From assembly GCA_038239345.1 (NCBI GenBank), contig JBBSEX010000104.1:1-6659 (forward strand): a stretch of DNA of 6,659 nucleotides. The letters run 5' to 3'. The stretch is from JBBSEX01 sp038239345. Lineage in GTDB: Bacteria; Acidobacteriota; Terriglobia; Bryobacterales; Bryobacteraceae. The notes under the pieces were generated by a model. That model ran no database searches. It was not told where the DNA came from and saw only the letters and a program-made list of their open reading frames with translations. The translations under genes and the position numbers were made by a program. Positions 1-6,659 of this stretch are shown here, piece by piece; the stretch's first letter is position 1, and each line of letters begins with the position of its first letter.

Positions 1-90
1 CCAACGCAATTGAAACAGGTACTCGTGACACGTCTCCTCAAACGAAAACCTCGCCTCGAACTCCTCTATCGTCCGCGGATAGTCCTCCAT
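1..90 (-). CDS. IS1595-family transposase, N-terminal 30 codons (partial)
   Basis: Reading the minus strand from an ATG at 90-88 gives 30 uninterrupted codons to the window edge. The peptide starts MEDYPRTIEEFEARF and continues to ...EYLFQLRW. This is the characteristic opening of IS1595/ISXO2 transposases: a short acidic lead-in, a conserved FE..F..EE.C..YL segment, then LRW just before the N-terminal zinc ribbon that recognises DNA. The zinc ribbon and the DDE-type catalytic domain of these enzymes would lie beyond position 1, so whether the transposase is intact cannot be judged. No Shine-Dalgarno sequence precedes the ATG; the six bases between it and a promoter -10 box are GACCCC, so the message may be leaderless. 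This family cuts and pastes its element and usually makes 8-bp target duplications. Confidence 0.85.
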   Translation of the reverse strand, partial: MEDYPRTIEEFEARFSFEETCHEYLFQLRW

Positions 91-96
91 GGGGTC

Positions 97-125
97 ATAC
101 TACTAATTGGGGCTACCTGAGTCAA
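97..125 (-). promoter_or_regulatory. Predicted transposase promoter inside the IS end
   Basis: On the minus strand, TTGACT (125-120, five of six matches to the -35 consensus) is followed by exactly 17 bases and then TAGTAT (102-97, four of six matches to the -10 consensus). Transcription would begin about seven bases further on, at or next to the A of the transposase ATG at 90. The -35 box lies within the terminal quasi-palindrome, so transposase binding to the end could repress its own promoter. That regulation is inference. Confidence 0.55.
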
Positions 126-136
126 GTGGATAGCCC
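110..136. repeat. Quasi-palindromic IS terminus
   Basis: The 27 bases begin GGGCTACC (110-117) and end GGATAGCCC (128-136). GGGCTA pairs with TAGCCC, and CC pairs with GG across one bulged A at 130. Between them ACCTGA and TCAAGT are nearly complementary around G121. Read inward from the outside, the element would begin GGGCTATCCACTTGACTC. This is the probable terminal inverted repeat; the matching copy at the other end of the element is outside the window, so it is not confirmed. Confidence 0.6.
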
Positions 137-144
137 ATAAAGGT
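137..144. repeat. Candidate 8-bp target-site duplication
   Basis: If the element ends at 136, the adjoining octamer ATAAAGGT is one copy of the 8-bp duplication expected for IS1595-family insertions. It is AT-rich, as targets of this family often are, and it stays in frame with the downstream FG-GAP/ASPIC reading frame. The second copy would be beyond the left edge, so this is prediction only. Confidence 0.35.
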
Positions 145-852
145 TATTTGCCACCGAGCGCGCAAGCGGTTCATCCCGATGCCAGCCGGTTGTTCCGCAA
201 CAACGGCAACGCCACCTTCACCGATGTCACTTATACGTCCAAGCTCTACTATCCCGCCGGCACGATGGGCGCCGGAGTGGCGGATCTCGATAACGACGGG
301 TATGTGGACATCTATCTCGGAACGGGCGATCCGCAGATTAGCCGCCTGGAACCTAACCGCTTCTTCCGGAATAATGGCGACGGAACGTTCGCGGACCTCA
401 CCAATTACCTGAACCTCGCCCGGCCGGGGAATAAGGGGCACGGGGTGGCATTCGTCGATATCGATGAAGACGGCGATCTGGACATCTTTGCTCAGCTCGG
501 CGGCCATTATCCCGGTGACCATGCCTACAACGCGTTCTATCGCAATCTGAAAGGCAATCGGAATAATTGGCTGGAGGTGGATCTGCGCGGCGTGAAAAGC
601 AACCGGTTCGCGATCGGCGCGCAACTAACCCTGAAAGCCGCGGAGTTGCTGGTCTATCGCGAGGTGAAGGGCAGCGAAGGCTTTGGCGCAACTAGCCCCT
701 ACCGTCAGCATTTCGGTTTGGGTAAGCAGGCCAAGATCGACTCGCTCGAGATCCATTGGCCCAGCGGCGTGAAGCAGGAATTCAAGCGACTGGATGTGAA
801 TCACATCATCTCGGTCACAGAAGACACGCCGCAGTGGAAAAGAGTGAAGTAA
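137..852 (+). pseudogene. FG-GAP/ASPIC-UnbV repeat protein, 3' fragment cut by the IS
   Basis: The open frame coming out of the insertion reads KGYLPPSAQ, then FG-GAP/VCBS-type repeat units: LFRNNGNATFTDVT (about 190-231), DLDNDGYVDIYLGTGDP (from 283), FFRNNGDGTFADLT (from 361) and DIDEDGDLDIF (from 457). The D-x-D-x-DG motifs are calcium-binding loops of a beta-propeller. From about 565 (NNWLEVDLRGVKSNRFAIGA) to IHWPSGVKQEF and the stop at 850-852 it matches the ASPIC/UnbV C-terminal domain. The family consists of exported proteins, usually of 500 or more residues, so only about 235 C-terminal residues are here. A TTG at 148 could be called as a start, but it has no ribosome site and lies inside conserved sequence, so the gene is better read as disrupted by the IS. 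Its signal peptide and first repeats should lie on the far side of the element. No substrate can be named. Confidence 0.85.
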
Positions 853-863
853 TTTAACAAATC

Positions 864-892
864 TTTACAAATTGATATTTAATTGTGATACT
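864..892 (+). promoter_or_regulatory. Sigma70-type promoter of the transporter gene
   Basis: TTTACA (864-869) is followed by a 17-base spacer and GATACT (887-892), with TG one base upstream of the -10 box (884-885), giving an extended -10. The surrounding 60 bases are markedly AT-rich compared with the genes on both sides. Transcription would begin near 899, leaving an untranslated leader of about 65 bases before the GTG at 965. This separates the transporter from the broken gene upstream, so its expression should not depend on that gene. Confidence 0.65.
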
Positions 893-921
893 ATCGCCAC
901 AATCGGCAATGTGACGCTGGG

Positions 922-939
922 TTGGCGCACGAGCGCCAA
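922..939 (+). promoter_or_regulatory. 5'-UTR stem-loop
   Basis: TTGGCGC (922-928) and GCGCCAA (933-939) are perfectly complementary around the four-base loop ACGA. G921 and T940 can add a wobble pair. The hairpin lies within the predicted leader, about 25 bases before the GTG start. It is followed by the small palindrome GGTTTGAAACC (941-951) and has no T-tract, so it is unlikely to be a terminator. It could protect the 5' end, affect ribosome access or bind a protein on the DNA. It matches no riboswitch I recognise. Confidence 0.5.
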
Positions 940-955
940 TGGTTTGAAACCGAAT

Positions 956-967
956 GGGGGCCATGTG
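956..967 (+). promoter_or_regulatory. Ribosome-binding region and GTG start of the transporter
   Basis: A run of five G (956-960) lies four bases before the GTG at 965-967. This start is preferred over the in-frame TTG at 872 because translation from GTG begins directly with a signal peptide (MRTFRFSALLLCVLASLATAQ), whereas the TTG would add 31 unrelated residues and lies inside the promoter. An overlapping ATG-TGA (963-968) forms a one-codon frame that shares bases with the GTG. Confidence 0.6.
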
Positions 968-3900
968 AGAACCTTTAGATTTTCTGCTTTACTGTTGTGC
1001 GTGCTTGCTTCGCTCGCAACCGCACAAGAATTTCGTGCCACGATCTCAGGGCACGTTTTTGACGCGACGGGCGCTGCTGTTCCCAACGCCCAAATCCAAG
1101 CCGTAAATATCGCGACCAACGAAACCACGACGGCCAACACCGACAACTCCGGGACTTATTCGCTGCCGTTCTTGCGGCCTGGCGACTACCGGCTGACCGC
1201 AACGGCCGCCGGCTTTAAACAGTATCAACGGGAACACCTGACGTTGGAAGTCGGTAAGATCGCCGGTATCGACATCAGCCTGGAGGTTGGCTCTTCCACG
1301 GAGAGCGTACAGGTCACCGCGGAAGCTGAGTTGCTCGAGACGCAGACCGCCAGCAGGGGCGGCGTGGTCAACACGCAGCAGGTGTCCGAACTGCCTTTGA
1401 ACGCCCGCAATCCGTTCATGCTCGGCGCCATGATGTCCGGCGTCGTGTTCAACGGAGCGGCCATTTGGCAGCGCCCATTCGATAACGGAGCGATCGCGGA
1501 GTGGTCCATCAATGGCAGCCGCAACTCGTCCGCAGAGTTTATGCTGGACGGCGCATCCAATAACGGACAAATGGGCAGCAACAACATCGCTTACGTGCCA
1601 ACCGTGGATTCCGTGCAGGAGTTCAACGTGATGTCGAACATGTACAACTCCGAATACGGCCATACCGGGGGTGGCATCTTAAACGTAGTACTCAAGAGTG
1701 GCACCACTAGCTTTCACGCCGTCGGTTACGAGTACATGCGCCGCACCTTTCTCGACGCCAACACATTCCAGAACAACGCCATCGGAAAACCGAAGTCGGA
1801 GCATTTCCTCGATCAGTATGGCTTTCAAGTCGACGGACCCGTTTATATTCCGAAGTTTCTGAAAAAAGATGGCAGAGTCAAGTTGTTCTACCTCGGTGGT
1901 TTCGAGAACTACCGCGAGGGGACGCCCAACCCGCTCATCGTCTCGTATCCGGAAGCGGAGATGCGCACCGGAGACTTCTCCAAGCTGGTAAATGCGCAAG
2001 GCCAACCCGTTACCATTTACGATCCCTTCAATGCAACGCTGGATAGCAGTGGCAATCCCGTGCGTCAGCCGTTTCCGGATAACAAGATCCCGGCGAACCG
2101 GATCAACCCCATCGCTCTCGCTTTGACAAAGTACATGCCGTTGCCCAATCGGCCCGCGCCCCCGGGATCGCGCTATGCCAACAACAATCTGTCTATCCCT
2201 GATTACTTCGATAGTGACAAGTTCTATAACTTGATTCTGAAGTTCGATTGGAATTTCGGCGATAAGAATCGGGCTTTCTTCCGTCACGCTTCCAACGACC
2301 GCACCGAAGACCGGGCCGGCAACGGCATCAACAATAAGCCGGGTACCGACGGACAGCAACCCTTCCAGCGCATCAACGACGCGTATGTCGTGGACTGGGT
2401 GACCACGGTATCGCCCACCTTTATCCTGAACGCACGCGTTTCTTACAACCGCTTCATCGAGAAAGGCTTCGGGGCGGCCAACGCGGGCTTCGATGTCAAG
2501 AGCTTTGGATTACCGGCCTCATTGATCGCCTCGCTACCCAGTCCGATCTACTTCGGTCGCTGGAATTTCTACAGCGGTAACAGCGGGACCTCCACCGTCT
2601 ATAACTCGCTCGGCCGCAGCCAAAGCAACAACTTCAGCAACACCTACGAGTTGTCGACTAATGCGACCAAGATCTGGCGGTCGCACACGTTTAAGGGCGG
2701 AGTCGATATACGGCAGATCAACTATGAAACGCAGAACACCGGCGACATCTTATCTTTCAGTGGCTACTCAGGATTCACTCAGAAGATCTATAACCAGTCC
2801 GATTCGACCAGCGGCGATCCGTATGCCACCTTCCTGCTCGGCATTCCGGACGGCTCCTCCAACTATCCACTGTTCCCATGGTGGAAGCAATGGTATGCCG
2901 CGCCGTACTTCCAGGACGATTGGAAGGTGTCCCGCCGCCTATCGCTGAACCTCGGCCTTCGTTGGGATCTCAATTTGCCGGAATACGAGAAACACAATCG
3001 CCAGAATGGGCCTTTTGATCCGAATGTGAGCAGTCCGCTGGCTTCGCAGTTCTCAGCCGACTCGCTGGCGCTCTATCCCCAATTGAAGAACCTGAAGGGC
3101 GGATACACCTTCGCTGGCGTGAACGGGATCCCAAGCACGCCAGCCAACAAGAACCTCGGAAATTTTCAGCCTCGTTTCGGCTTAGCTTACCAGTTGCGCG
3201 ACAGACTAGTCATGCGCGGCGGTATTGGTTTGTATTACTCGAATCCGGGCAACGATTATCAACAGACGGCTGGATTCAGCACCAGCACTTCTTTGGTCAA
3301 CTCGCTCGATGGCGGTCGGACACCCATCCCGAACGTGATCTCGAATCCGTACCCGAACGGCATCGTCGCGCCAACCAATGCATCATTGGGCGCGCTCACG
3401 TTCGTTGGTAAGAATAACGATTGGTTCGACTCCAACTTTAAGACTCCCAAGGTGTGGTCGTTCTCCTACGGCTTCCAATTTCAGGTAACCAGGAGCTCGA
3501 CTATTGAAGCTTCCTATGTCGGCAGCCGCAGTTCCAACCTGAATAGCCAGAAAGCTTATAACATTCCCAGCCTGGACTTCCGCAAGCAGTGCAATATTCA
3601 GGAGGGTGGCAGTCCGAACTACTGCGATGCTCAGGTACCCAATCCATTTAAGGGCATTCCGTCGTTCATCGGCACCAGCTTCTACAGCGCGAACACGCTG
3701 TCGCGGTTCCAAATGGCGCGCCCCTTCCCGCAATTCAATGGCGACGTCTTGCAGAAGGGCCGCAACGATTCGCAGATCTGGTACAACTCCTTACAGCTCA
3801 ATTACAACTTCCGGTTCAGCGGCGGACTGAACCTGTTAGGAAACTACACGCTTGAAAAGCAGGTCGAGCGGTGGGGCTACAACGACCCGTATAACAATGT

Positions 3901-4570
3901 ACAGCAACAGAGCCTGTACTTCCTGGATCATCCCCAGGTGATCAAGCTGACGGCCGTGTATGAGTTACCGTTTGGCCAAGGGAAACATTGGCTCGCCGGC
4001 ACTCACGGTTTCGGTAAGAAGCTTGTCTCGGGTTGGGAAGTGACTACCTTCTTCACCGACCCGTTGTCTGGGTTCCCCGCCGATCTTCCTGGCAACGTTA
4101 TTCAACTCAAGGATCCATCCACGGCAGCCGGGTGGAACGGTAAGACGGATTGGAAGGCCTACCAGGTTCGCGGTTGGAGCCCCTGTGTCCTCAAGCAACA
4201 GAACGACGGAAGTATCGCACCCCAACCCTACAGCATCGCGGCCGGATGTGGCACGGACCAATCCCAGTACGTGTGGATGCAGACCGCCGGGTACGCTCCG
4301 CGCTACACTCCACCCCGTTCCGGCCAGATCCGGAAGCAGCACGCTTTCACCATGGATTCGTCCTTGTTGAAGATGACCCAGATCACAGAGCGGCTCAGGG
4401 CTCAGTTCGGCCTAGAGGCGTTCAATATCTTCAACCACAACTACTTCGGGCGGGACGGCTTCAACACCGATCCGAACAACCCAAACTTCGGCACCCTCTT
4501 CCCGTCTCAGGTCTCGACTCAGAACGGGTTCCCGCGCCAGGTCCAGATCCGAATGAAGCTGATGTGGTAG
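965..4570 (+). CDS. Oar-like TonB-dependent outer-membrane transporter, carboxypeptidase-regulatory-like N-terminus
   Basis: This 1201-residue protein is predicted to be an outer-membrane beta-barrel importing a large or scarce substrate with energy from TonB; the substrate is unknown. Residues 1-20 are a signal peptide cleaved after ATA. About 24-105 form a carboxypeptidase-regulatory-like beta-sandwich (ISGHVFDATGAAVPNAQ ... GTYSLPFLRPGDYRLTATAAGF). The plug follows: VNTQQVSELPLNARNPF near 134-151, INGSRNSSAEFMLDGAS from 182, and GGGILNVVLKSGTTSFH from about 236. The rest is barrel with repeated aromatic strands, ending in QIRMKLMW, with a terminal aromatic residue (Trp1201) as expected for barrel insertion. 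Length and order fit the Oar family, which is abundant in Acidobacteria. The frame is intact over 3.6 kb. The mature protein has only four cysteines, in two close pairs (876/887 and 1074/1095). It has its own promoter and a stem-loop after its end. I see no clear TonB box. Specific substrate and true TonB dependence are inference. Confidence 0.9.
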   Translation: MRTFRFSALLLCVLASLATAQEFRATISGHVFDATGAAVPNAQIQAVNIATNETTTANTDNSGTYSLPFLRPGDYRLTATAAGFKQYQREHLTLEVGKIAGIDISLEVGSSTESVQVTAEAELLETQTASRGGVVNTQQVSELPLNARNPFMLGAMMSGVVFNGAAIWQRPFDNGAIAEWSINGSRNSSAEFMLDGASNNGQMGSNNIAYVPTVDSVQEFNVMSNMYNSEYGHTGGGILNVVLKSGTTSFHAVGYEYMRRTFLDANTFQNNAIGKPKSEHFLDQYGFQVDGPVYIPKFLKKDGRVKLFYLGGFENYREGTPNPLIVSYPEAEMRTGDFSKLVNAQGQPVTIYDPFNATLDSSGNPVRQPFPDNKIPANRINPIALALTKYMPLPNRPAPPGSRYANNNLSIPDYFDSDKFYNLILKFDWNFGDKNRAFFRHASNDRTEDRAGNGINNKPGTDGQQPFQRINDAYVVDWVTTVSPTFILNARVSYNRFIEKGFGAANAGFDVKSFGLPASLIASLPSPIYFGRWNFYSGNSGTSTVYNSLGRSQSNNFSNTYELSTNATKIWRSHTFKGGVDIRQINYETQNTGDILSFSGYSGFTQKIYNQSDSTSGDPYATFLLGIPDGSSNYPLFPWWKQWYAAPYFQDDWKVSRRLSLNLGLRWDLNLPEYEKHNRQNGPFDPNVSSPLASQFSADSLALYPQLKNLKGGYTFAGVNGIPSTPANKNLGNFQPRFGLAYQLRDRLVMRGGIGLYYSNPGNDYQQTAGFSTSTSLVNSLDGGRTPIPNVISNPYPNGIVAPTNASLGALTFVGKNNDWFDSNFKTPKVWSFSYGFQFQVTRSSTIEASYVGSRSSNLNSQKAYNIPSLDFRKQCNIQEGGSPNYCDAQVPNPFKGIPSFIGTSFYSANTLSRFQMARPFPQFNGDVLQKGRNDSQIWYNSLQLNYNFRFSGGLNLLGNYTLEKQVERWGYNDPYNNVQQQSLYFLDHPQVIKLTAVYELPFGQGKHWLAGTHGFGKKLVSGWEVTTFFTDPLSGFPADLPGNVIQLKDPSTAAGWNGKTDWKAYQVRGWSPCVLKQQNDGSIAPQPYSIAAGCGTDQSQYVWMQTAGYAPRYTPPRSGQIRKQHAFTMDSSLLKMTQITERLRAQFGLEAFNIFNHNYFGRDGFNTDPNNPNFGTLFPSQVSTQNGFPRQVQIRMKLMW

Positions 4571-4585
4571 AGACGGTACCGACCA

Positions 4586-4616
4586 AATAGGGCTTCGCTA
4601 CTCGCGCGGCCCTATT
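4586..4616. terminator. Stem-loop between convergent genes, probable bidirectional terminator
   Basis: AATAGGGC (4586-4593) pairs perfectly with GCCCTATT (4609-4616) around a 15-base loop, in which CGC (4596-4598) and GCG (4604-4606) can extend the stem. It starts 16 bases after the transporter stop and includes the stop codon of the minus-strand gene (4614-4612). There is no long T-tract on either strand; the minus strand has only TATTT at the end of the stem. It is therefore a weak candidate for rho-independent termination, supported mainly by its position between convergent genes. Confidence 0.55.
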
Positions 4617-6641
4617 GAGGCATCCCGATCGACACTATATGTTGTCCCCGGGGCAGCAGCATTACCGTATTCCGCCCGGACAGCAGCAGCTCAGGTTTCG
4701 CCGCCGCGCCATCGATTTCCACTTTGAACGGCCGGGTATCCAGGATCGCGAGCGCTCGGGAGTCGCTTCGATACCGCTGGCGGACGAGCTGGCGGAGAGC
4801 AGCGTCCCGTTGAAATCCAGGATGTGCGTCTTGGTGTCGCTCACCGCGGGCTCGATGATCTGCGGTCCCGCAGGTATCCATAGGGTGGACTGGTCCCGAA
4901 CCGGCCAGGCCTTGCCGTTCACTGTAGCTTGGCCTTGCCACGGAACACCCACGCCGTACTTCGACCCGATCACCAGTTTCGAGCCGTTCTGCTCCGCTTT
5001 GTCAACGCTTGCAGCCGCAGCGGAGAGTAGCGGCAAATCCGGGCTTAGGATGGAATTTTCAAAGTACAGCGCGACTCTGGAAAACGATTGTGCCGCCAGA
5101 TGGACTAACTGAAACACCTCTGTACCAGTTTGCAGTTTAGTCGGATAAACGTCCTGGTAGCGTTCCACGATGTTGATGTCAATCGCGAGCTTGTCAGTGT
5201 GTTTAGTGAGTGGTTCATAGCGGGTCGCGATTTCGGGATAGCGCTTCGGTCCCAGTTTCCAAATGGTCGCGGGGTCTTCGATCAGAAACGTAAAGTCGTG
5301 CTGATCCAGCATGGGCAACACTGCGCTGGCATCCGCTCCGAGCATCCCGCATCCGAGTGTCGAAGCGGTCGTCCACATGGGTCAGCACGAAATCGAGGTC
5401 CGGTTTGCCGCCGCGGATCGACTCGATAAAAGCGATCCAATCCCCCTGTTGACGCTTCGACAAACCCGCCCGGTAATCCAGGAAGGTCCGCAGTTGCGCC
5501 GCATCCGGATTGGGCTGCTTGAACAGCGTAAGCGGATCGAAGCCTTTGGCCTTTTGAAACTCGCGACGCACGTCATCGCTCATGGGCGTAAACCGGGCGG
5601 GATTGGCGGCGCCTTCGAGAGACTCGAAGTACAACTCGGCCAGATTAACGCCGTCCCATTTGAATCGGTTCATCAGACCCGCGGTCCCTCGACGAATCGC
5701 CGCGAGCGCGGCCGGGTTCGCCAGGTTCATCAGCTTGCGCCAATCGAGCTGAGCATTCTGCAGCAAGGCCGTCTTCTCGCGCCACTCGGGATGATCCGCA
5801 CAAAACTTTTCGCTTACATGCGGCAGCTCCAGCCAGACGTACACCAGAATGCCCTTGCGATGGCAGGCTTCGATCAGAGTTTTCAAATAGGCATCGGCCT
5901 CCGGGTTCGGTTCCCCGTAATGCCACCCCGCTACGTGCAGAGTTCCGATGCCGGCCTTTCGCCAACGATCCGCGAAGTAGTCCAGGTCCACGCGGCTGCG
6001 ATACGCTGAATCAAAGAATGCCCACAGGCGCCCCGAGCGGAAGGGCGGCTTCAAGCCCAAGTCGGCCAAAGCCTGCAGCAGGTAAGGAAAACGCTCGTAG
6101 CCTTGCGCTCCGGGCGACGATGCAATCCAGAGTGCCGCGCCGGAACCACGGCGTACGGCGGCCATGAGAGGCGCGCCCTCCCAACGCTCTTTCGCAAAAA
6201 CAATCGCGTCTTTCGGGATCTCGAAAACCGGAAGGTCCAGGGCCTTCTCCCAGACGATGCCAAGCTTCGGAGCATGCTGGTCGACGATACTTCGGACCAC
6301 CACGCGTTTTTTGGTAGCCGTGAATCCAAGCGCCGCCGCGAGATCCGACTCGCCTTCGAGTACGATGAACGCGCCCGCTCCAGACTGTCGATCCACTGTT
6401 TGGTGGATGCCGGTGCGCCGCTACGCACAACCAGCAGATTCGTAGCGCCCCCATTCCCGGGAGTGAATCCAACCGACGAAAGAATCTGCGGCCAGGAGCC
6501 TTCGTCATCACCGGCTATGTGATAAGAGAACGACGGGCCGGCAGCCCGCAAACTCATCCCGCCGAGCGCAATCAAACAGAGGGTTAAACTGAACCGCGAC
6601 CGTAAGGATGCGGCGCGTGCTCTTTTACTTCGTGAATGCAT
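4612..6641 (-). pseudogene. Exported TIM-barrel glycoside-hydrolase-like protein, broken by three frameshifts
   Basis: Translation starts at ATG 6641-6639 with AGG eight bases upstream. The first segment has a basic N-terminus and hydrophobic signal peptide (FSLTLCLIALGGMSLRAAG), then YHIAGDDEGSW and KQWIDSLE. At about 6375 the frame shifts and continues AFIVLEGESDLAAALGF. This first part resembles a Rossmann or glutamine-amidotransferase-like fold. From about 6030 comes a TIM-barrel-like region (AGIGTLHVAGWHYGEPNP, ILVYVWLELPH near 5850-5823, WDGVNLAELYFES at 5658-5620) like GHL10-type glycoside hydrolases; glutamates in WLELP and AELYF are candidate catalytic residues. After LTHVDDRFDTRMRDA a second shift near 5340 leads to GADASAVLPMLDQHDF and a long second half. 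A third shift near 4765 leads to ALAILDTRPFKVEIDG and a C-terminal beta-rich tail ending GQHIVSIGMPQ. Net shifts are -1, +1, -1; corrected, the protein would have about 676 residues. No internal stop interrupts any segment. Either recent decay or sequencing errors explain it. Family assignment is tentative and no substrate can be given. Confidence 0.7.
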
Positions 6642-6659
6642 ACCAGAAACCTGCCCGTA

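Larger units (their letters stand above)
1..136 (-). mobile_element. Terminal part of an IS1595-family insertion sequence
   Basis: The minus strand holds the start of an IS1595/ISXO2-type transposase (90 to 1), and beyond it a short AT-rich leader and a quasi-palindromic end (110-136). Immediately after 136 the reading frame of an FG-GAP/ASPIC protein resumes, and that frame has a stop at 118-120 within the element. The element's outer boundary is therefore placed at about 136, with the transposase pointing away from the disrupted gene. Only the transposase-proximal end is in the window; the rest of the element runs off the left edge. Family assignment comes from recognising the transposase N-terminus. 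The exact boundary is inferred and may be off by a few bases. Confidence 0.8.

Noticed and set aside
148..852. A complete small protein starting at TTG 148
   Set aside because: The TTG has no ribosome site, the conserved reading frame continues upstream of it to the IS boundary, and the fragment lacks the signal peptide and first repeats of its family.
922..939. Leader hairpin as terminator of the upstream ASPIC fragment
   Set aside because: There is no T-tract after it, and it lies downstream of the promoter that should drive the transporter gene.
872..964. Extended N-terminus of the transporter from TTG 872
   Set aside because: These 31 residues would lie before a proper signal peptide, and the codons overlap the predicted promoter -10 box and the leader hairpin.
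965..1030. Lipoprotein signal (LLLC) in the transporter
   Set aside because: The residue before the cysteine is leucine rather than Gly, Ala or Ser, and a normal signal peptidase I site (ATA before Gln21) follows.
1046..2359. Long minus-strand open frames opposite the transporter (1046-1663 and 1679-2359)
   Set aside because: They resemble no family and have no supporting start signals, and they lie opposite an intact gene with clear domain matches; they follow from its codon bias.
5311..6009. Plus-strand open frame of 232 codons opposite the hydrolase-like gene
   Set aside because: Its protein looks like an antisense product, while the minus strand here carries recognisable TIM-barrel sequence with coherent motifs.
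5340..6377. Programmed ribosomal frameshifting to explain the minus-strand gene
   Set aside because: Three separate shifts in alternating directions would be needed, and none of the sites shows a classical slippery heptamer with a downstream structure.
1..6659. CRISPR arrays, tRNA or rRNA genes, phage or defence genes
   Set aside because: I saw no spaced direct repeats, no cloverleaf or conserved rRNA stretches, and no protein motifs of those classes on either strand.

Overview
The window looks like an accessory stretch of an acidobacterial genome, probably of the Solibacter/Bryobacter type. That placement is an inference. It rests on a roughly 1200-residue Oar-like TonB-dependent transporter with a carboxypeptidase-regulatory-like N-terminus next to an FG-GAP/ASPIC-UnbV protein, two families strongly expanded in Acidobacteria, and on the moderately high GC content.

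Layout. Positions 1-136 are one end of an insertion sequence. The minus strand from 90 to 1 encodes the first 30 residues of an IS1595/ISXO2-type transposase, and 110-136 is a quasi-palindromic terminus carrying the likely transposase promoter. The element sits inside an FG-GAP/ASPIC-UnbV gene. Only the 3' part of that gene (about 137-852, plus strand) is in the window, and its 5' part should lie beyond the other end of the insertion sequence. A clean sigma70-type promoter (864-892), a 5'-UTR stem-loop (922-939) and a GTG start at 965 then introduce the intact outer-membrane transporter gene (965-4570). A stem-loop at 4586-4616 separates it from a convergent minus-strand gene (6641-4612). This last gene codes for an exported TIM-barrel, glycoside-hydrolase-like protein of about 676 residues, but it is broken by three single-base-type frameshifts near 6375, 5340 and 4765.

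Taken together, one intact gene (the transporter) is flanked by an insertion-disrupted exported protein and a frameshifted exported hydrolase-like protein. All three would act at the cell surface, perhaps in use of large or polymeric substrates, but no substrate can be read from the sequence. The flanking damage suggests a locus that is losing function, or a low-accuracy assembly in the case of the frameshifts. I found no RNA genes, CRISPR arrays, phage genes or defence genes, and no clearly new system. The most informative points are the insertion-sequence junction, the predicted leaderless transposase transcript and the three-frameshift gene.
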